A stretch of DNA of 64,000 bases from Xanthocytophaga flava (lineage in GTDB: Bacteria > Bacteroidota > Bacteroidia > Cytophagales > 172606-1): assembly GCF_030068545.1 (NCBI RefSeq), contig NZ_JASJOR010000022.1, forward strand, positions 1 through 64,000, given 5' to 3'. Numbering within the stretch: position 1 is the stretch's first letter; each line of letters opens with the position of its first letter. The notes under the pieces are model-generated. The model saw nothing but the letters and a program-made list of their open reading frames with translations. It was not told where the DNA came from and searched no databases. Of this stretch, positions 45,449 to 53,398 are shown in pieces. The position numbers and the translations under genes were made by a program.

Positions 45449-46450
45449 ATGTCAAAGCCCTCTCTTTTCATAATACTTCTTGGCTTATGTCTGATTGCAT
45501 GTACCAGCACCAAACAAAATAGTAGTGCCGACGAAAACAAAGCACTGCATGGAACATATCGTATTGCATTAATACCCAAAGGCACTACTCATTCGTACTG
45601 GCTGGCTGTACATGCAGGGGCGGAAAAAGCTGCCCAGGAACTAGGAGTGGAACTGATATGGCAGGGACCTCAAAAAGAAGATGACAAGCAGGGTCAAATT
45701 CAAACAGTACAACACTTTACATCGCAGTCAGTAAATGCTATTGTGTTAGCCCCCATTGATGTACATGCGTTGGCACCTTCAGTAGCCTCGGCCTCCAGAC
45801 AACATATACCTGTTATTATCATTGACTCAGATTTAGACTCACAGGATTTTCATTCTTTTATTGCTACTAATAACAAACTGGCAGGCAAGCTTTGTGCAAA
45901 ACGTCTATGTGAGCTGCTGGAGGGTAAAGGAAAAGTAGCCATGCTACGTTATCATGAAGGATCGGCCAGCGCCATGGCACGGGAAGATGGTTTTCTGGAA
46001 GGCCTAAAAGAATATGGACCGTCAATCGAACTGGTATCAAGCAATCATTATGCAGGTGTCACAATAGAAAAATCTGTCCATGCCTCTCTGAACTTATTAA
46101 ACAGCTGTAGTCAGTTGGATGGTATATTTACGCCAACGGAACTCACAACTCAAGGTATGTTACAGGCTCTGGAGATGCGGGGAAAAGCAGGTCAGGTAAA
46201 ATTTGTGGGTTTTGATTCCAATACCACGTTGCTGGACGCCCTGAAAAAGGACAAATTACATGGACTTGCTATACAGGACCCTTTCAAGATGGGATATGAA
46301 GGAGTAAAAACAGCTATTGCGATACTAAAAAATCAGCCTTTCGAAAAACATATCGATACTGGTATTATCATAGTGACTAAAGAAAATCTCAACGATCCTA
46401 TGGTAACCGAACTACTCAATACCAATCTAAACAGATGGTTAAAAGAATAA
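45449..46450 (+). CDS. Orphan sugar-binding lipoprotein (ribose-type, SBP)
   Basis: A 333-residue lipoprotein from the ATG at 45449 (a longer frame to 45332 has no support); lipobox LGLCLIAC with Cys at about residue 17. The mature part is a type I periplasmic binding protein fold of the ribose/galactose kind: YRIALIPKGTTHSYWLAVHA, GAEKAAQELGVELIWQGP, NAIVLAPIDVHALAP, PVIIIDSDLDSQD and VKFVGFDSNTTLLDAL. It lacks the ABC ATPase and permease genes such proteins usually have beside them. It may act as a sensor partner, or work with a distant transporter, or with the nearby MFS gene. The C-terminus forms one arm of a terminator. Confidence 0.75.
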   Translation: MSKPSLFIILLGLCLIACTSTKQNSSADENKALHGTYRIALIPKGTTHSYWLAVHAGAEKAAQELGVELIWQGPQKEDDKQGQIQTVQHFTSQSVNAIVLAPIDVHALAPSVASASRQHIPVIIIDSDLDSQDFHSFIATNNKLAGKLCAKRLCELLEGKGKVAMLRYHEGSASAMAREDGFLEGLKEYGPSIELVSSNHYAGVTIEKSVHASLNLLNSCSQLDGIFTPTELTTQGMLQALEMRGKAGQVKFVGFDSNTTLLDALKKDKLHGLAIQDPFKMGYEGVKTAIAILKNQPFEKHIDTGIIIVTKENLNDPMVTELLNTNLNRWLKE

Positions 46451-46466
46451 GGTAACCATCTGTTTA
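46428..46466. terminator. Bidirectional terminator overlapping the binding-protein gene end
   Basis: A perfect 14-bp inverted repeat (arms 46428-46441 and 46453-46466, 11-nt loop). The left arm encodes the last residues of the binding protein and the right arm lies just outside, between two converging stops at 46450 and 46478. Confidence 0.8.
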
Positions 46467-46477
46467 GTAATTAGATA

Positions 46478-47533
46478 CTATCTGTATTTAGGTGTATGTA
46501 CATCCAGAAACTTCGAAGAAGCATTATTCCACCCCTCTATTGCTTTCTTGCGTCCATTATTTAACTGAGTAGTTACACTATTGAAATCATTAATGCCTTT
46601 GTTCATATCCTGAACCGCTTTATTATACTGAGCAACATCGTCTTTGGTTCTTTCTTTTTCACGTTTTGCTTCAAATGCCTTTCTGATTTTATCAAAATTT
46701 TCCTCTTTCAAATAGAAATCTGTCATTACCGGAATCTGTGTATTACATTCCTGAATATAGAATTGCAGTGCCTGCCGACATCCATTTTCCAATGTATTAT
46801 CACCAAATAAGGCAGGAGTGGCTTTCAATTTTTCAATCCCTTCCTGGCTATATTTTAATAAAGTATTTTTACTCTGTTCGATAGCATTGATATCTTTCTT
46901 CTGAATTGCTTCACTCAAATACATTTCCTGCTTATAGCTTTTGAAGAAAATAAGATATACCACTCTATGATAATCTGTTATTTTTCCAGCTTTTGCAGCT
47001 TTCTCTGATAACTCATCTTTTGTATCAACCAGTTGAACATTATGGTCTTTGGCAAACAATTTCTCAGTTAGCTGAAGACGGTCATTGGCCTGTTCGATTT
47101 TTTCACTAGCAAGATCCTGAGCCAACAGATAAGCCTCCATAGCATCATATGATTGTTCTGCCACATCCTCCAGATTCACAATTTTGCCATAGTCTTCATT
47201 TAGGATGTGTGAGGTAATCAAATAATAGTTGGCTGTTGAATCGCGTAATGTCTTATCGCCTTCATAAGCAGGCATTGAACTTACCTTCTGACGGGCTTCT
47301 GCTACGGTTTTAATCAGTTCCTTTCGGCGATTTTCAATCTTCCGGGCACTTTTGCCATGGCCAACTGCACTTGTATAACTAAGAAAGTCTTTTGTAATCT
47401 CCCGATGTTGCTGACTTATATAAGTCATATAAGAACCTGCCTGTTTGGGATTGTAATCCTGTGCATGTACTGAAATTTGTGTAATACTGAAAAAAGAAAT
47501 AAAACAGAAAATTGAGTGTAATGTATATTTCAT
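46478..47533 (-). CDS. LIC11966-like surface protein
   Basis: A 351-residue exported protein with signal peptide ending VHAQ (about residue 24). The rest is mostly helical, Glu and Lys rich, and has no membrane segment; coiled-coil segments are likely (ARKIENRRKELIKTVAEARQ and EKIEQANDRLQLTEKLFAKD). It matches, by overall layout and by the NPKQAGSYMTYISQQHREIT start and the DMNKGINDFNSVTTQLNNGR end, the type annotated in Bacteroidota as LIC11966 family surface protein. I am only moderately sure of that name. Function unknown. It is a single gene between converging and divergent neighbours. Confidence 0.5.
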   Translation of the reverse strand: MKYTLHSIFCFISFFSITQISVHAQDYNPKQAGSYMTYISQQHREITKDFLSYTSAVGHGKSARKIENRRKELIKTVAEARQKVSSMPAYEGDKTLRDSTANYYLITSHILNEDYGKIVNLEDVAEQSYDAMEAYLLAQDLASEKIEQANDRLQLTEKLFAKDHNVQLVDTKDELSEKAAKAGKITDYHRVVYLIFFKSYKQEMYLSEAIQKKDINAIEQSKNTLLKYSQEGIEKLKATPALFGDNTLENGCRQALQFYIQECNTQIPVMTDFYLKEENFDKIRKAFEAKREKERTKDDVAQYNKAVQDMNKGINDFNSVTTQLNNGRKKAIEGWNNASSKFLDVHTPKYR

Positions 47534-47806
47534 AAAGTGTTTAATATGTTTTAAAATAAAAACATGTTTGACGGTGTAATTTCCCCTAAAGATAATTCTT
47601 TTTTCAGAATCAATTATTTAGGGAGTTGGGAGAAGATTTTACCAGAATGTAATGAATTTGTTCATTCTTCTTATTTACATATAGCTTTAACCTCAGCAAC
47701 ATACTCACTCACAACATTTTATCTACAGACATTACTTACCCATACAGGCCATATCTTATAATATTTTCTTTCAAATTCTCTTAATTTCTGGTAATGAGTT
47801 AGTTAC

Positions 47807-48694
47807 TTACAATTTGCGAACTGAGGATGATTCATAAGGAAGTGTAATAACAATGCTATCTCCGACTTGCCATTGAGTAGGATTTTGTACTGTTGAAGCA
47901 CCACTATCCTGAAAGATCCGATGGGTGCTATCAGATGCATGGATAGTAAGAATGCAGCCTCCTTCTACTGTTTCGACTTTAATAAGAATACCTGTTAATT
48001 CTATATGATGATATTTTTTGGGAGCATATAATAGATCTGCGGGCTTCCCCTGCTTTATTATTTTTCCCTGTTCTATTTTTATTACAACATCGGCCATCTT
48101 ACGAATTTCTTCTATATCATGGCTTACCAGAATAGTTGTAAGAGAAAAATGTCTATGTAACCGAAGGGTTTCATCCTGTAAACGAGTTCTGGTTGCTTGA
48201 TCCAGAGACGAAAAAGCTTCGTCCAAAAGAAGCAATGAAGGATTATGCGCCAGGGTACGACACAAAGCTACCCGCTGCTGTTGTCCGCCAGACAATGTGC
48301 CCGGCTTTCGGGAAGATAGTTGAGTCAGATCAGTCAGTTCCAGAAGTTCATCTACCCATCGTTTATCTCTATGATCAGCCAAGCCATATTCAATATTTTG
48401 TCGTACTGTCATATTGGGAAACAAGGCATATTCCTGAAACACCATCCCAACCCCTCTCTTTTGTGGACTTACATGAATGCCTTTTTTCTTATCAAACCAG
48501 ATTTGTCCGTTTACCTCGATATGTCCATCATCAGGTTTTGTTAAGCCAGCCAGCATCCGAAGCAAGGTAGTTTTTCCAACACCCGAACTTCCATACAAAG
48601 CCACAACGGATCCGGTTTCAATCTGCATCTCTATCGTAAGCATTTGATCCCCTTCTGAGGTATGGATATATTTAGAGAGTTGGAGATCAATCAT
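47807..48694 (-). CDS. modC: Molybdate ABC transporter ATP-binding protein
   Basis: A 295-residue ABC ATPase. Walker A is GSSGVGKT (35-42), the Q-loop is FQEYALFPNM, the signature LSGGQQQRVALCRTLA, Walker B LLLLDEAFSSLD and the H-loop ILVSHD. The C-terminal 60 residues resemble a short TOBE-like molybdate-binding domain. It powers molybdate import, supplying molybdenum cofactor enzymes. It is the last gene of a modA-modB-modC operon read leftwards, 35 bases after modB. The order and spacing match typical mod operons. Confidence 0.85.
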   Translation of the reverse strand: MIDLQLSKYIHTSEGDQMLTIEMQIETGSVVALYGSSGVGKTTLLRMLAGLTKPDDGHIEVNGQIWFDKKKGIHVSPQKRGVGMVFQEYALFPNMTVRQNIEYGLADHRDKRWVDELLELTDLTQLSSRKPGTLSGGQQQRVALCRTLAHNPSLLLLDEAFSSLDQATRTRLQDETLRLHRHFSLTTILVSHDIEEIRKMADVVIKIEQGKIIKQGKPADLLYAPKKYHHIELTGILIKVETVEGGCILTIHASDSTHRIFQDSGASTVQNPTQWQVGDSIVITLPYESSSVRKL

Positions 48695-48729
48695 AGGTGA
48701 TATGAATAAACGACAGTATTTTTTTTCTT

Positions 48730-49407
48730 TTAAAATAGTGTATGAGATTGAGTTCGTCTGGAGAGTCGATACAAAGCAATCAATAATACAAAGGAAAACA
48801 GTAATAAAGCCAACGCATACTGATTAGCTTGTTTGTATTTCAGATCTTCTACCAGATCATAAATTACAATCGAAGCAACACGCGTCTCACCGGGAATATT
48901 GCCTCCAATCATCAAAATCACGCCAAATTCTCCCATAGTATGTGCAAAGGCAAGTACAATACCACTTAGCAGAGAAGGTTTGATGTTTGGTAAAATCACT
49001 TTCCATAGAGTAGTCATCCGCGATTTGCCTAGAGTATAGGAAGCATCCAGTAGAATAGAGGGGAAATTTTCAAAACCTGCCTGTATAGGATGTACCATAA
49101 AAGGCAAACTATATATTGTTGAGCCTATCAGAATGCCCGAAAAGGTAAAATTAAGTGAAACATGCAGATACTTCTCCAACCAGTGTCCCAACATATTCTC
49201 AGGGCTGAATGTAACCAATAGATAGAACCCCAATACAGTAGGTGGCAATACCAGAGGTAAACTAATCAGGGCTTCTATAATGGGCTTGATCCGAAAACGA
49301 AAAAAGGCCAGACCATAAGCCAAAGGAATACTTACTATCACTAAAATAAAGGTTGTACAAAAAGCCAGCTGACATGTCAGCAACAACGTTTCAAGATACT
49401 CTTCCAT
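48730..49407 (-). CDS. modB: Molybdate ABC transporter permease
   Basis: A 225-residue permease from the ATG at 49407, chosen because the longer frame to 49455 overlaps modA and is not needed. Five or six helices and the permease EAA loop (DASYTLGKSRMTTLWKVILP) that contacts the ATPase. The segment LPLVLPPTVLGFYLLV and the late AFAHTMGEFGVILMIGG are typical of ModB. It forms the membrane channel of the molybdate transporter. It lies 25 bases after modA and 35 before modC. Confidence 0.85.
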   Translation of the reverse strand: MEEYLETLLLTCQLAFCTTFILVIVSIPLAYGLAFFRFRIKPIIEALISLPLVLPPTVLGFYLLVTFSPENMLGHWLEKYLHVSLNFTFSGILIGSTIYSLPFMVHPIQAGFENFPSILLDASYTLGKSRMTTLWKVILPNIKPSLLSGIVLAFAHTMGEFGVILMIGGNIPGETRVASIVIYDLVEDLKYKQANQYALALLLFSFVLLIALYRLSRRTQSHTLF

Positions 49408-49432
49408 AAATCCAATTGTACCTGTTAATATG

Positions 49433-50209
49433 CTACTTAGGAAGAGAAAAGCCAAACTTTTGTAATAGGGACTTAGCAGAGGGAGAGCTTATAAAAGTAG
49501 AAAATAGTTGTGTCCCTTTTTTCTTTTTACCACGCTTTAAAATTACATACGCTTGTTCCAGAGGAGTATGTGTAGTATCTGGAATAACATAATACTTTCC
49601 CTGATTCTGAAGTTCAGGACTCATCACCAATGATAAGGCAACAATCCCAATATCAGCAGCGCCAACAGATATGTATTGTGCAGTCTGTGAGATATTTTCA
49701 CCCAATACCAGTTTAGACTTTATCTTATCATACAATTTGTAGTGAATGAGACTTTCCTTAGCCTTCTTCCCATAAGGAGCATGTTCCGGATTAGCAATCG
49801 CAATTTTGTTGATTGAAGGATCAAGTACTGTATTCATTCCTTTGGTCACTGGATTAAGTTTCTTGCTCCATAGCACAAGTTTTCCAATAGCATAGAGATT
49901 CACAGAGGAGGCAGTAAGCTTTTTTTCCTGTAATTGAAGGGGATACTCTTTATCAGCAGAGAAGAATATATCAAAGGGAGCCCCATTGGAAATCTGATGG
50001 AAGAACTTACCCGAAGAACCATAGATAACAGTCACTTTATAAGATGGATACGTTTTTTTAAAGACTGTCACCAGTGAATCCATTGCGAATCGCAGATCAG
50101 AAGCAGCCGCAATAGTAATTTCTTCTTCTTGGGGAGTAGAAGGCTTTACAGAAGATACCCCATTTCCAAATAATGAGAAAACGAGTAATCCAAGAATTGT
50201 ATATTTCAT
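49433..50209 (-). CDS. modA: Molybdate-binding protein
   Basis: A 258-residue exported binding protein from the ATG at 50209, which opens a signal peptide (MKYTILGLLVFSLFGNGVSS); the longer frame from 50284 is unsupported. The mature start EEITIAAASDLRFAMDSLV is the ModA hallmark, with AAASDL contacting the oxyanion. Further motifs are VIYGSSGKFFHQISNGAPFD and FFSADKEYP, then GAADIGIVALSLV and the tail FISSPSAKSLLQKFGF. It delivers molybdate (possibly tungstate) to ModB. It carries no lipobox, so it is soluble in the periplasm. Confidence 0.9.
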   Translation of the reverse strand: MKYTILGLLVFSLFGNGVSSVKPSTPQEEEITIAAASDLRFAMDSLVTVFKKTYPSYKVTVIYGSSGKFFHQISNGAPFDIFFSADKEYPLQLQEKKLTASSVNLYAIGKLVLWSKKLNPVTKGMNTVLDPSINKIAIANPEHAPYGKKAKESLIHYKLYDKIKSKLVLGENISQTAQYISVGAADIGIVALSLVMSPELQNQGKYYVIPDTTHTPLEQAYVILKRGKKKKGTQLFSTFISSPSAKSLLQKFGFSLPK

Positions 50210-50399
50210 TGTGTTGAAGTAGTTGCTTTCACAAAAATAAGGCATGAAAGGTACTATCCTACTAAAAAGGGGTTGCTCATTCAAACTCGTGATAGAGAAA
50301 GTATCTCATTTCATAAAGTATCATTCTGTCTTGCTGAAAATCTGACAAGAATCATCTTTTAGTGTACTAAATATTACATAACGCATAGTTCAGAGATCC

Positions 50400-50407
50400 T
50401 ATTTTTG
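50400..50407 (+). promoter_or_regulatory. Candidate -7 promoter element of the persulfide dioxygenase-like gene
   Basis: TATTTTTG matches TAnnTTTG. It lies 45 bases before the ATG at 50452. A -33 TTTG at the expected distance is not seen, so the call is tentative. Confidence 0.4.
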
Positions 50408-50451
50408 TATCGTACAGTATTCAGAATTTCATTAGAAACCAACTACTAACC

Positions 50452-51873
50452 ATGAAAGTCGAACAAATTTATACAGGCTGCCTAGCAGAAGCTGCCTACT
50501 ACATTGTTTCAGACGGAGAAGCTGCTGTCATAGATCCACTACGGGATATCCAACCTTTTATTGAACGGGCAAACCAGGATAATGTCATAATCAAATATGT
50601 TTTTGAAACACACTTTCATGCAGATTTTGTATCAGGGCATCTGGATCTGGCTGAAAAAACCGGAGCAGAGATTGTGTTTGGACCATCCGCACAACCTGCC
50701 TATCCAGCCCTTATTGCCAAAGATGGCCAAGAGTTTCGAATAGGAAAAATCAGTATTCGGGCCATTCATACACCTGGACACACCATGGAATCTACGTGTT
50801 ATCTTTTATTGGATGAACAAGGGAAAGAAGTAGCTATATTTACCGGAGACACTCTTTTTATTGGAGATGTAGGACGTCCGGATCTGGCGCAGCATGTAAT
50901 CAGCGGACTAACAGAAGAAAAACTTGCCGGACATCTATATGATTCTCTGCATACCAAAATACTTCCTTTATCTGATACCATTATTATTTATCCAGGTCAT
51001 GGAGCAGGCAGTGCCTGTGGTAAGAAAATGAGCAACGAAAGGACTGATACTCTCGGTAATCAGAAAAAACACAACTATGCACTAAATCCCAACCTTACCA
51101 AAAAACAATTTATTCAGCAAGTTCTGGATGGATTAATGCCTCCTCCTGGTTATTTTCCATATAATGTATTACTCAATATAAAAGGATATGAAAAGCTGGA
51201 TAAGGTTATTGAACGAGGTAATAAGGCACTTTCTCATGGTACATTTGAAGCTATAGCAAACACAACAGACGCCATTATACTGGATGTCAGACCCGCACAG
51301 ATTTTTGCCAAAGGATTCATTCCTGATTCGATCAATATAGGTCTGGACGGGCAGTTTGCGTCCTGGGTAGGAACACTGATAACCGATTTGAAACAACCGA
51401 TTTTACTGGTCACAGAATCAGGAAAAGAACAGGAAACGATTACTCGTCTGGCACGTGTAGGGTATGATAACTGTATAGGTTATCTGGAGGGTGGTTTTGA
51501 AACCTGGAAAGTAGCTCAGATGGAAACGGATCAGATAGAATCCATTTCAGCAGAACAATTCTCGGAACTACTTATTGAAAAATCCAAGCTAGCAGTTTTG
51601 GATGTGCGAAGAAAGAGCGAATACGATTCTGAGCACATTGTAGGTGCTGAAAATCTACCTTTAGACTTTCTTAATCAATACATGTCACAAATTAAGCCTG
51701 AACAAACATATTATGTGCATTGTGCAGGTGGCTATCGATCTATGACAGCTATTTCTATATTAAAAGCTCGTGGCTTTCAAAATTTGGTAGATGTAAAAGG
51801 TGGGTTTTCTGCCATTAAGTCTGTTAATAAAGTTCCTTTAACAGAGTATGTCTGCCCTACAACTCTTCTATAA
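50452..51873 (+). CDS. ETHE1-like MBL-fold hydrolase with two rhodanese domains
   Basis: A 473-residue cytoplasmic protein. Residues 1-235 form a metallo-beta-lactamase fold with THFHADFVSGH (His54, His56, Asp58), HTPGHTMEST and FTGDTLFIGDVGRPDLAQ, all signatures of ETHE1-type persulfide dioxygenases, which oxidise glutathione persulfide to sulfite. Residues 265-360 form a first rhodanese-like domain without an active-site Cys (ILLVTESGKEQETI). Residues 370-473 form a second rhodanese domain with Cys424 in VHCAGGYRS, so this one can carry a persulfide. The active rhodanese likely passes sulfur to the dioxygenase. It is a single gene divergent from the mod operon. Confidence 0.85.
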   Translation: MKVEQIYTGCLAEAAYYIVSDGEAAVIDPLRDIQPFIERANQDNVIIKYVFETHFHADFVSGHLDLAEKTGAEIVFGPSAQPAYPALIAKDGQEFRIGKISIRAIHTPGHTMESTCYLLLDEQGKEVAIFTGDTLFIGDVGRPDLAQHVISGLTEEKLAGHLYDSLHTKILPLSDTIIIYPGHGAGSACGKKMSNERTDTLGNQKKHNYALNPNLTKKQFIQQVLDGLMPPPGYFPYNVLLNIKGYEKLDKVIERGNKALSHGTFEAIANTTDAIILDVRPAQIFAKGFIPDSINIGLDGQFASWVGTLITDLKQPILLVTESGKEQETITRLARVGYDNCIGYLEGGFETWKVAQMETDQIESISAEQFSELLIEKSKLAVLDVRRKSEYDSEHIVGAENLPLDFLNQYMSQIKPEQTYYVHCAGGYRSMTAISILKARGFQNLVDVKGGFSAIKSVNKVPLTEYVCPTTLL

Positions 51874-51885
51874 AAGAATGGCTAA

Positions 51886-51922
51886 ATCCTTCCTGTAAAA
51901 ACCTCTCTTTTGCAGGAAGGAT
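51886..51922 (+). terminator. Hairpin after the persulfide dioxygenase-like gene
   Basis: A perfect 10-bp stem (arms 51886-51895 and 51913-51922) 12 bases past the stop. The following bases are A-rich, not T-rich, so strand and terminator function are uncertain. Confidence 0.5.
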
Positions 51923-52163
51923 CAAAAAAGAAGAATAAGCATCCTTCCAATCCCTCCTGTTATCCTCATTACAATCTATTTCAGTCTTATCTGAAATCTC
52001 TGCTCATTCTTCGTAAGGGCATGCTTTTTTTGAGAGTTAAACAAATGTCTTTTTTTATACTCTCTTTATATCCTGTTTTGTTTATTGACAGTTGTTTTCA
52101 GATAATTTCCCTGAATAATATTCAGGATGGTGCATAGTTTCAAACAAAACAGTCTTATAAATT

Positions 52164-52682
52164 ATGCTATACTATTTAATTGACGATGACGAAACCTCCC
52201 GACTAATATTTGAAAAACAACTCGAAAAAACAGTCGGTAAAAATCAGCTTCTTTCTATTCCTGTTGAATACACCCATCCACTATACACATCAGATACAGA
52301 AAGTAACAAACAAGCTGAGCTCTTTCCAACAGATACACAATCAAAGGCAAAAGTAAAGCTACAAAGTTTTTCTTCTGCTGTTTCTGCTCTTACTCTTATT
52401 CGCAAGCACTTCCTTTTGGGTAATTATACTTCTTTACCAGACTGGATATTTCTTGATATTATTATGCCTGGTATTGATGGATGGCAATTTCTGGATAAAC
52501 TAATGGAATTATTCAGAACTGTTCCCAGTGCCAAAGACACAGGTATCAAAGTAGGCGTTTGCCTGCTTACAGCCTATGTAAATCAATATGATCTTCAGCG
52601 TGCACAGCAATATCCACTTGTTAAAGATTGCTTATTAAAACCTCTTACAGCTATAGATTTAAAGCTGGTTACCCAGATTTAA
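52164..52682 (+). CDS. Stand-alone response regulator with inserted loop
   Basis: A 172-residue receiver-domain protein with no output domain. The acidic cluster is IDDDE (Asp7-9), the phospho-acceptor is Asp98 in FLDIIMPG, and the conserved Lys is Lys159 in LLKPL; a Thr stands at the usual position in LTAY. Typical receivers place the phospho-Asp near residue 53; here about 45 extra residues (including HPLYTSDTESNKQAELFPTD) separate the first strand from it. The fold should still work. It probably relays a phosphoryl group within a phosphorelay; no histidine kinase is nearby. It may act by protein contact. Confidence 0.8.
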   Translation: MLYYLIDDDETSRLIFEKQLEKTVGKNQLLSIPVEYTHPLYTSDTESNKQAELFPTDTQSKAKVKLQSFSSAVSALTLIRKHFLLGNYTSLPDWIFLDIIMPGIDGWQFLDKLMELFRTVPSAKDTGIKVGVCLLTAYVNQYDLQRAQQYPLVKDCLLKPLTAIDLKLVTQI

Positions 52683-52795
52683 CATGTACCTGTTAGCGGA
52701 GGCACCATCTTTTACATTCTATATAAAGATATTTGGACTGTTGCGATGTTTATACAGGTCTCTGAATATCTATTGGAATACGGGTAACTAAATGA

Positions 52796-52802
52796 AAGGA
52801 GG
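52796..52802 (+). promoter_or_regulatory. Strong Shine-Dalgarno site before the 143-residue gene
   Basis: AAGGAGG lies four bases before the ATG at 52807, unusually strong for this window, where most starts lack it. It favours the start at 52807 over the in-frame ATG at 52792. Confidence 0.6.
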
Positions 52803-52806
52803 CTTT

Positions 52807-53238
52807 ATGCAAATGACTTACTCACAACCAGCAAACCTTCAATGGTTGCTCAATAAAGTGCAGAAGGACTCAGAATTAAAGAATATGTTTGTCTATCATC
52901 TCCAATTGGCGATACACTATCAGAATGGATGTGATGAACAAATTGACAATCTCCAGAATCAGGACCTTCAGGAAAGCTTCACTTTGATGAGGCATCTATA
53001 TGAGGCCAGTCACGAATTATTACATTTTTATATAACACAGAATCTGTCCTACAGGTCCTTTGCCAATGATATCATGCAGATCGTTGACAGCCCTGCGGCA
53101 GAACTTGAAAGCGTTCTTCTGCAACTAGACATCCATAGACAAGTAGATGATCAGGTAAGAGATACTAAAGGACTACTAAATCATGAAGGATCAGCACCTC
53201 CTATGAACGACCAGGACAGGATTATTGTAAGATCCTGA
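52807..53238 (+). CDS. Hypothetical helical protein
   Basis: A 143-residue cytoplasmic protein from the ATG at 52807. It is almost entirely helical and reads like a small four-helix bundle: LQWLLNKVQKDSELKNMFVY, CDEQIDNLQNQDLQESFTLM, LYEASHELLHFYITQ. The composition recalls DUF892/ferritin-like stress proteins, but the metal ligands are not evident, so I do not name a family. It lies about 125 bases after the response regulator and is not clearly part of its unit. Confidence 0.5.
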   Translation: MQMTYSQPANLQWLLNKVQKDSELKNMFVYHLQLAIHYQNGCDEQIDNLQNQDLQESFTLMRHLYEASHELLHFYITQNLSYRSFANDIMQIVDSPAAELESVLLQLDIHRQVDDQVRDTKGLLNHEGSAPPMNDQDRIIVRS

Positions 53239-53285
53239 GAAATTCTACAGCAAAAATATGGCTAAACAGCATAAAAATTGTGCAC

Positions 53286-53311
53286 TCCACACTTTGAAAA
53301 ATAAGTGTGGA
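53286..53311 (+). terminator. Hairpin after the helical protein gene
   Basis: A perfect 9-bp stem TCCACACTT/AAGTGTGGA with an 8-nt loop, about 50 bases after the stop. It lacks a T run, so it is tentative. Confidence 0.5.
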
Positions 53312-53398
53312 AGTATAGCTACATATACAATACTCATGTCTGTCCCATAGGCATTCTTTTTTATCTATAGGTAATACACCCTATAAAATTAACTAGCG

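Noticed and set aside
47564..47761. A 65-residue plus-strand frame upstream of the LIC11966-like gene
   Set aside because: No signal, no motif and poor composition; it lies in the promoter gap.
50285..50451. A ModE operator or molybdenum-cofactor riboswitch before modA
   Set aside because: An ATTACATAACGC stretch slightly recalls a ModE box, but no symmetrical pair or conserved riboswitch core can be made out.
51910..52137. A 75-residue plus-strand frame after the persulfide dioxygenase-like gene
   Set aside because: It begins inside the hairpin and has Ser/Phe/Leu-rich random-looking composition.
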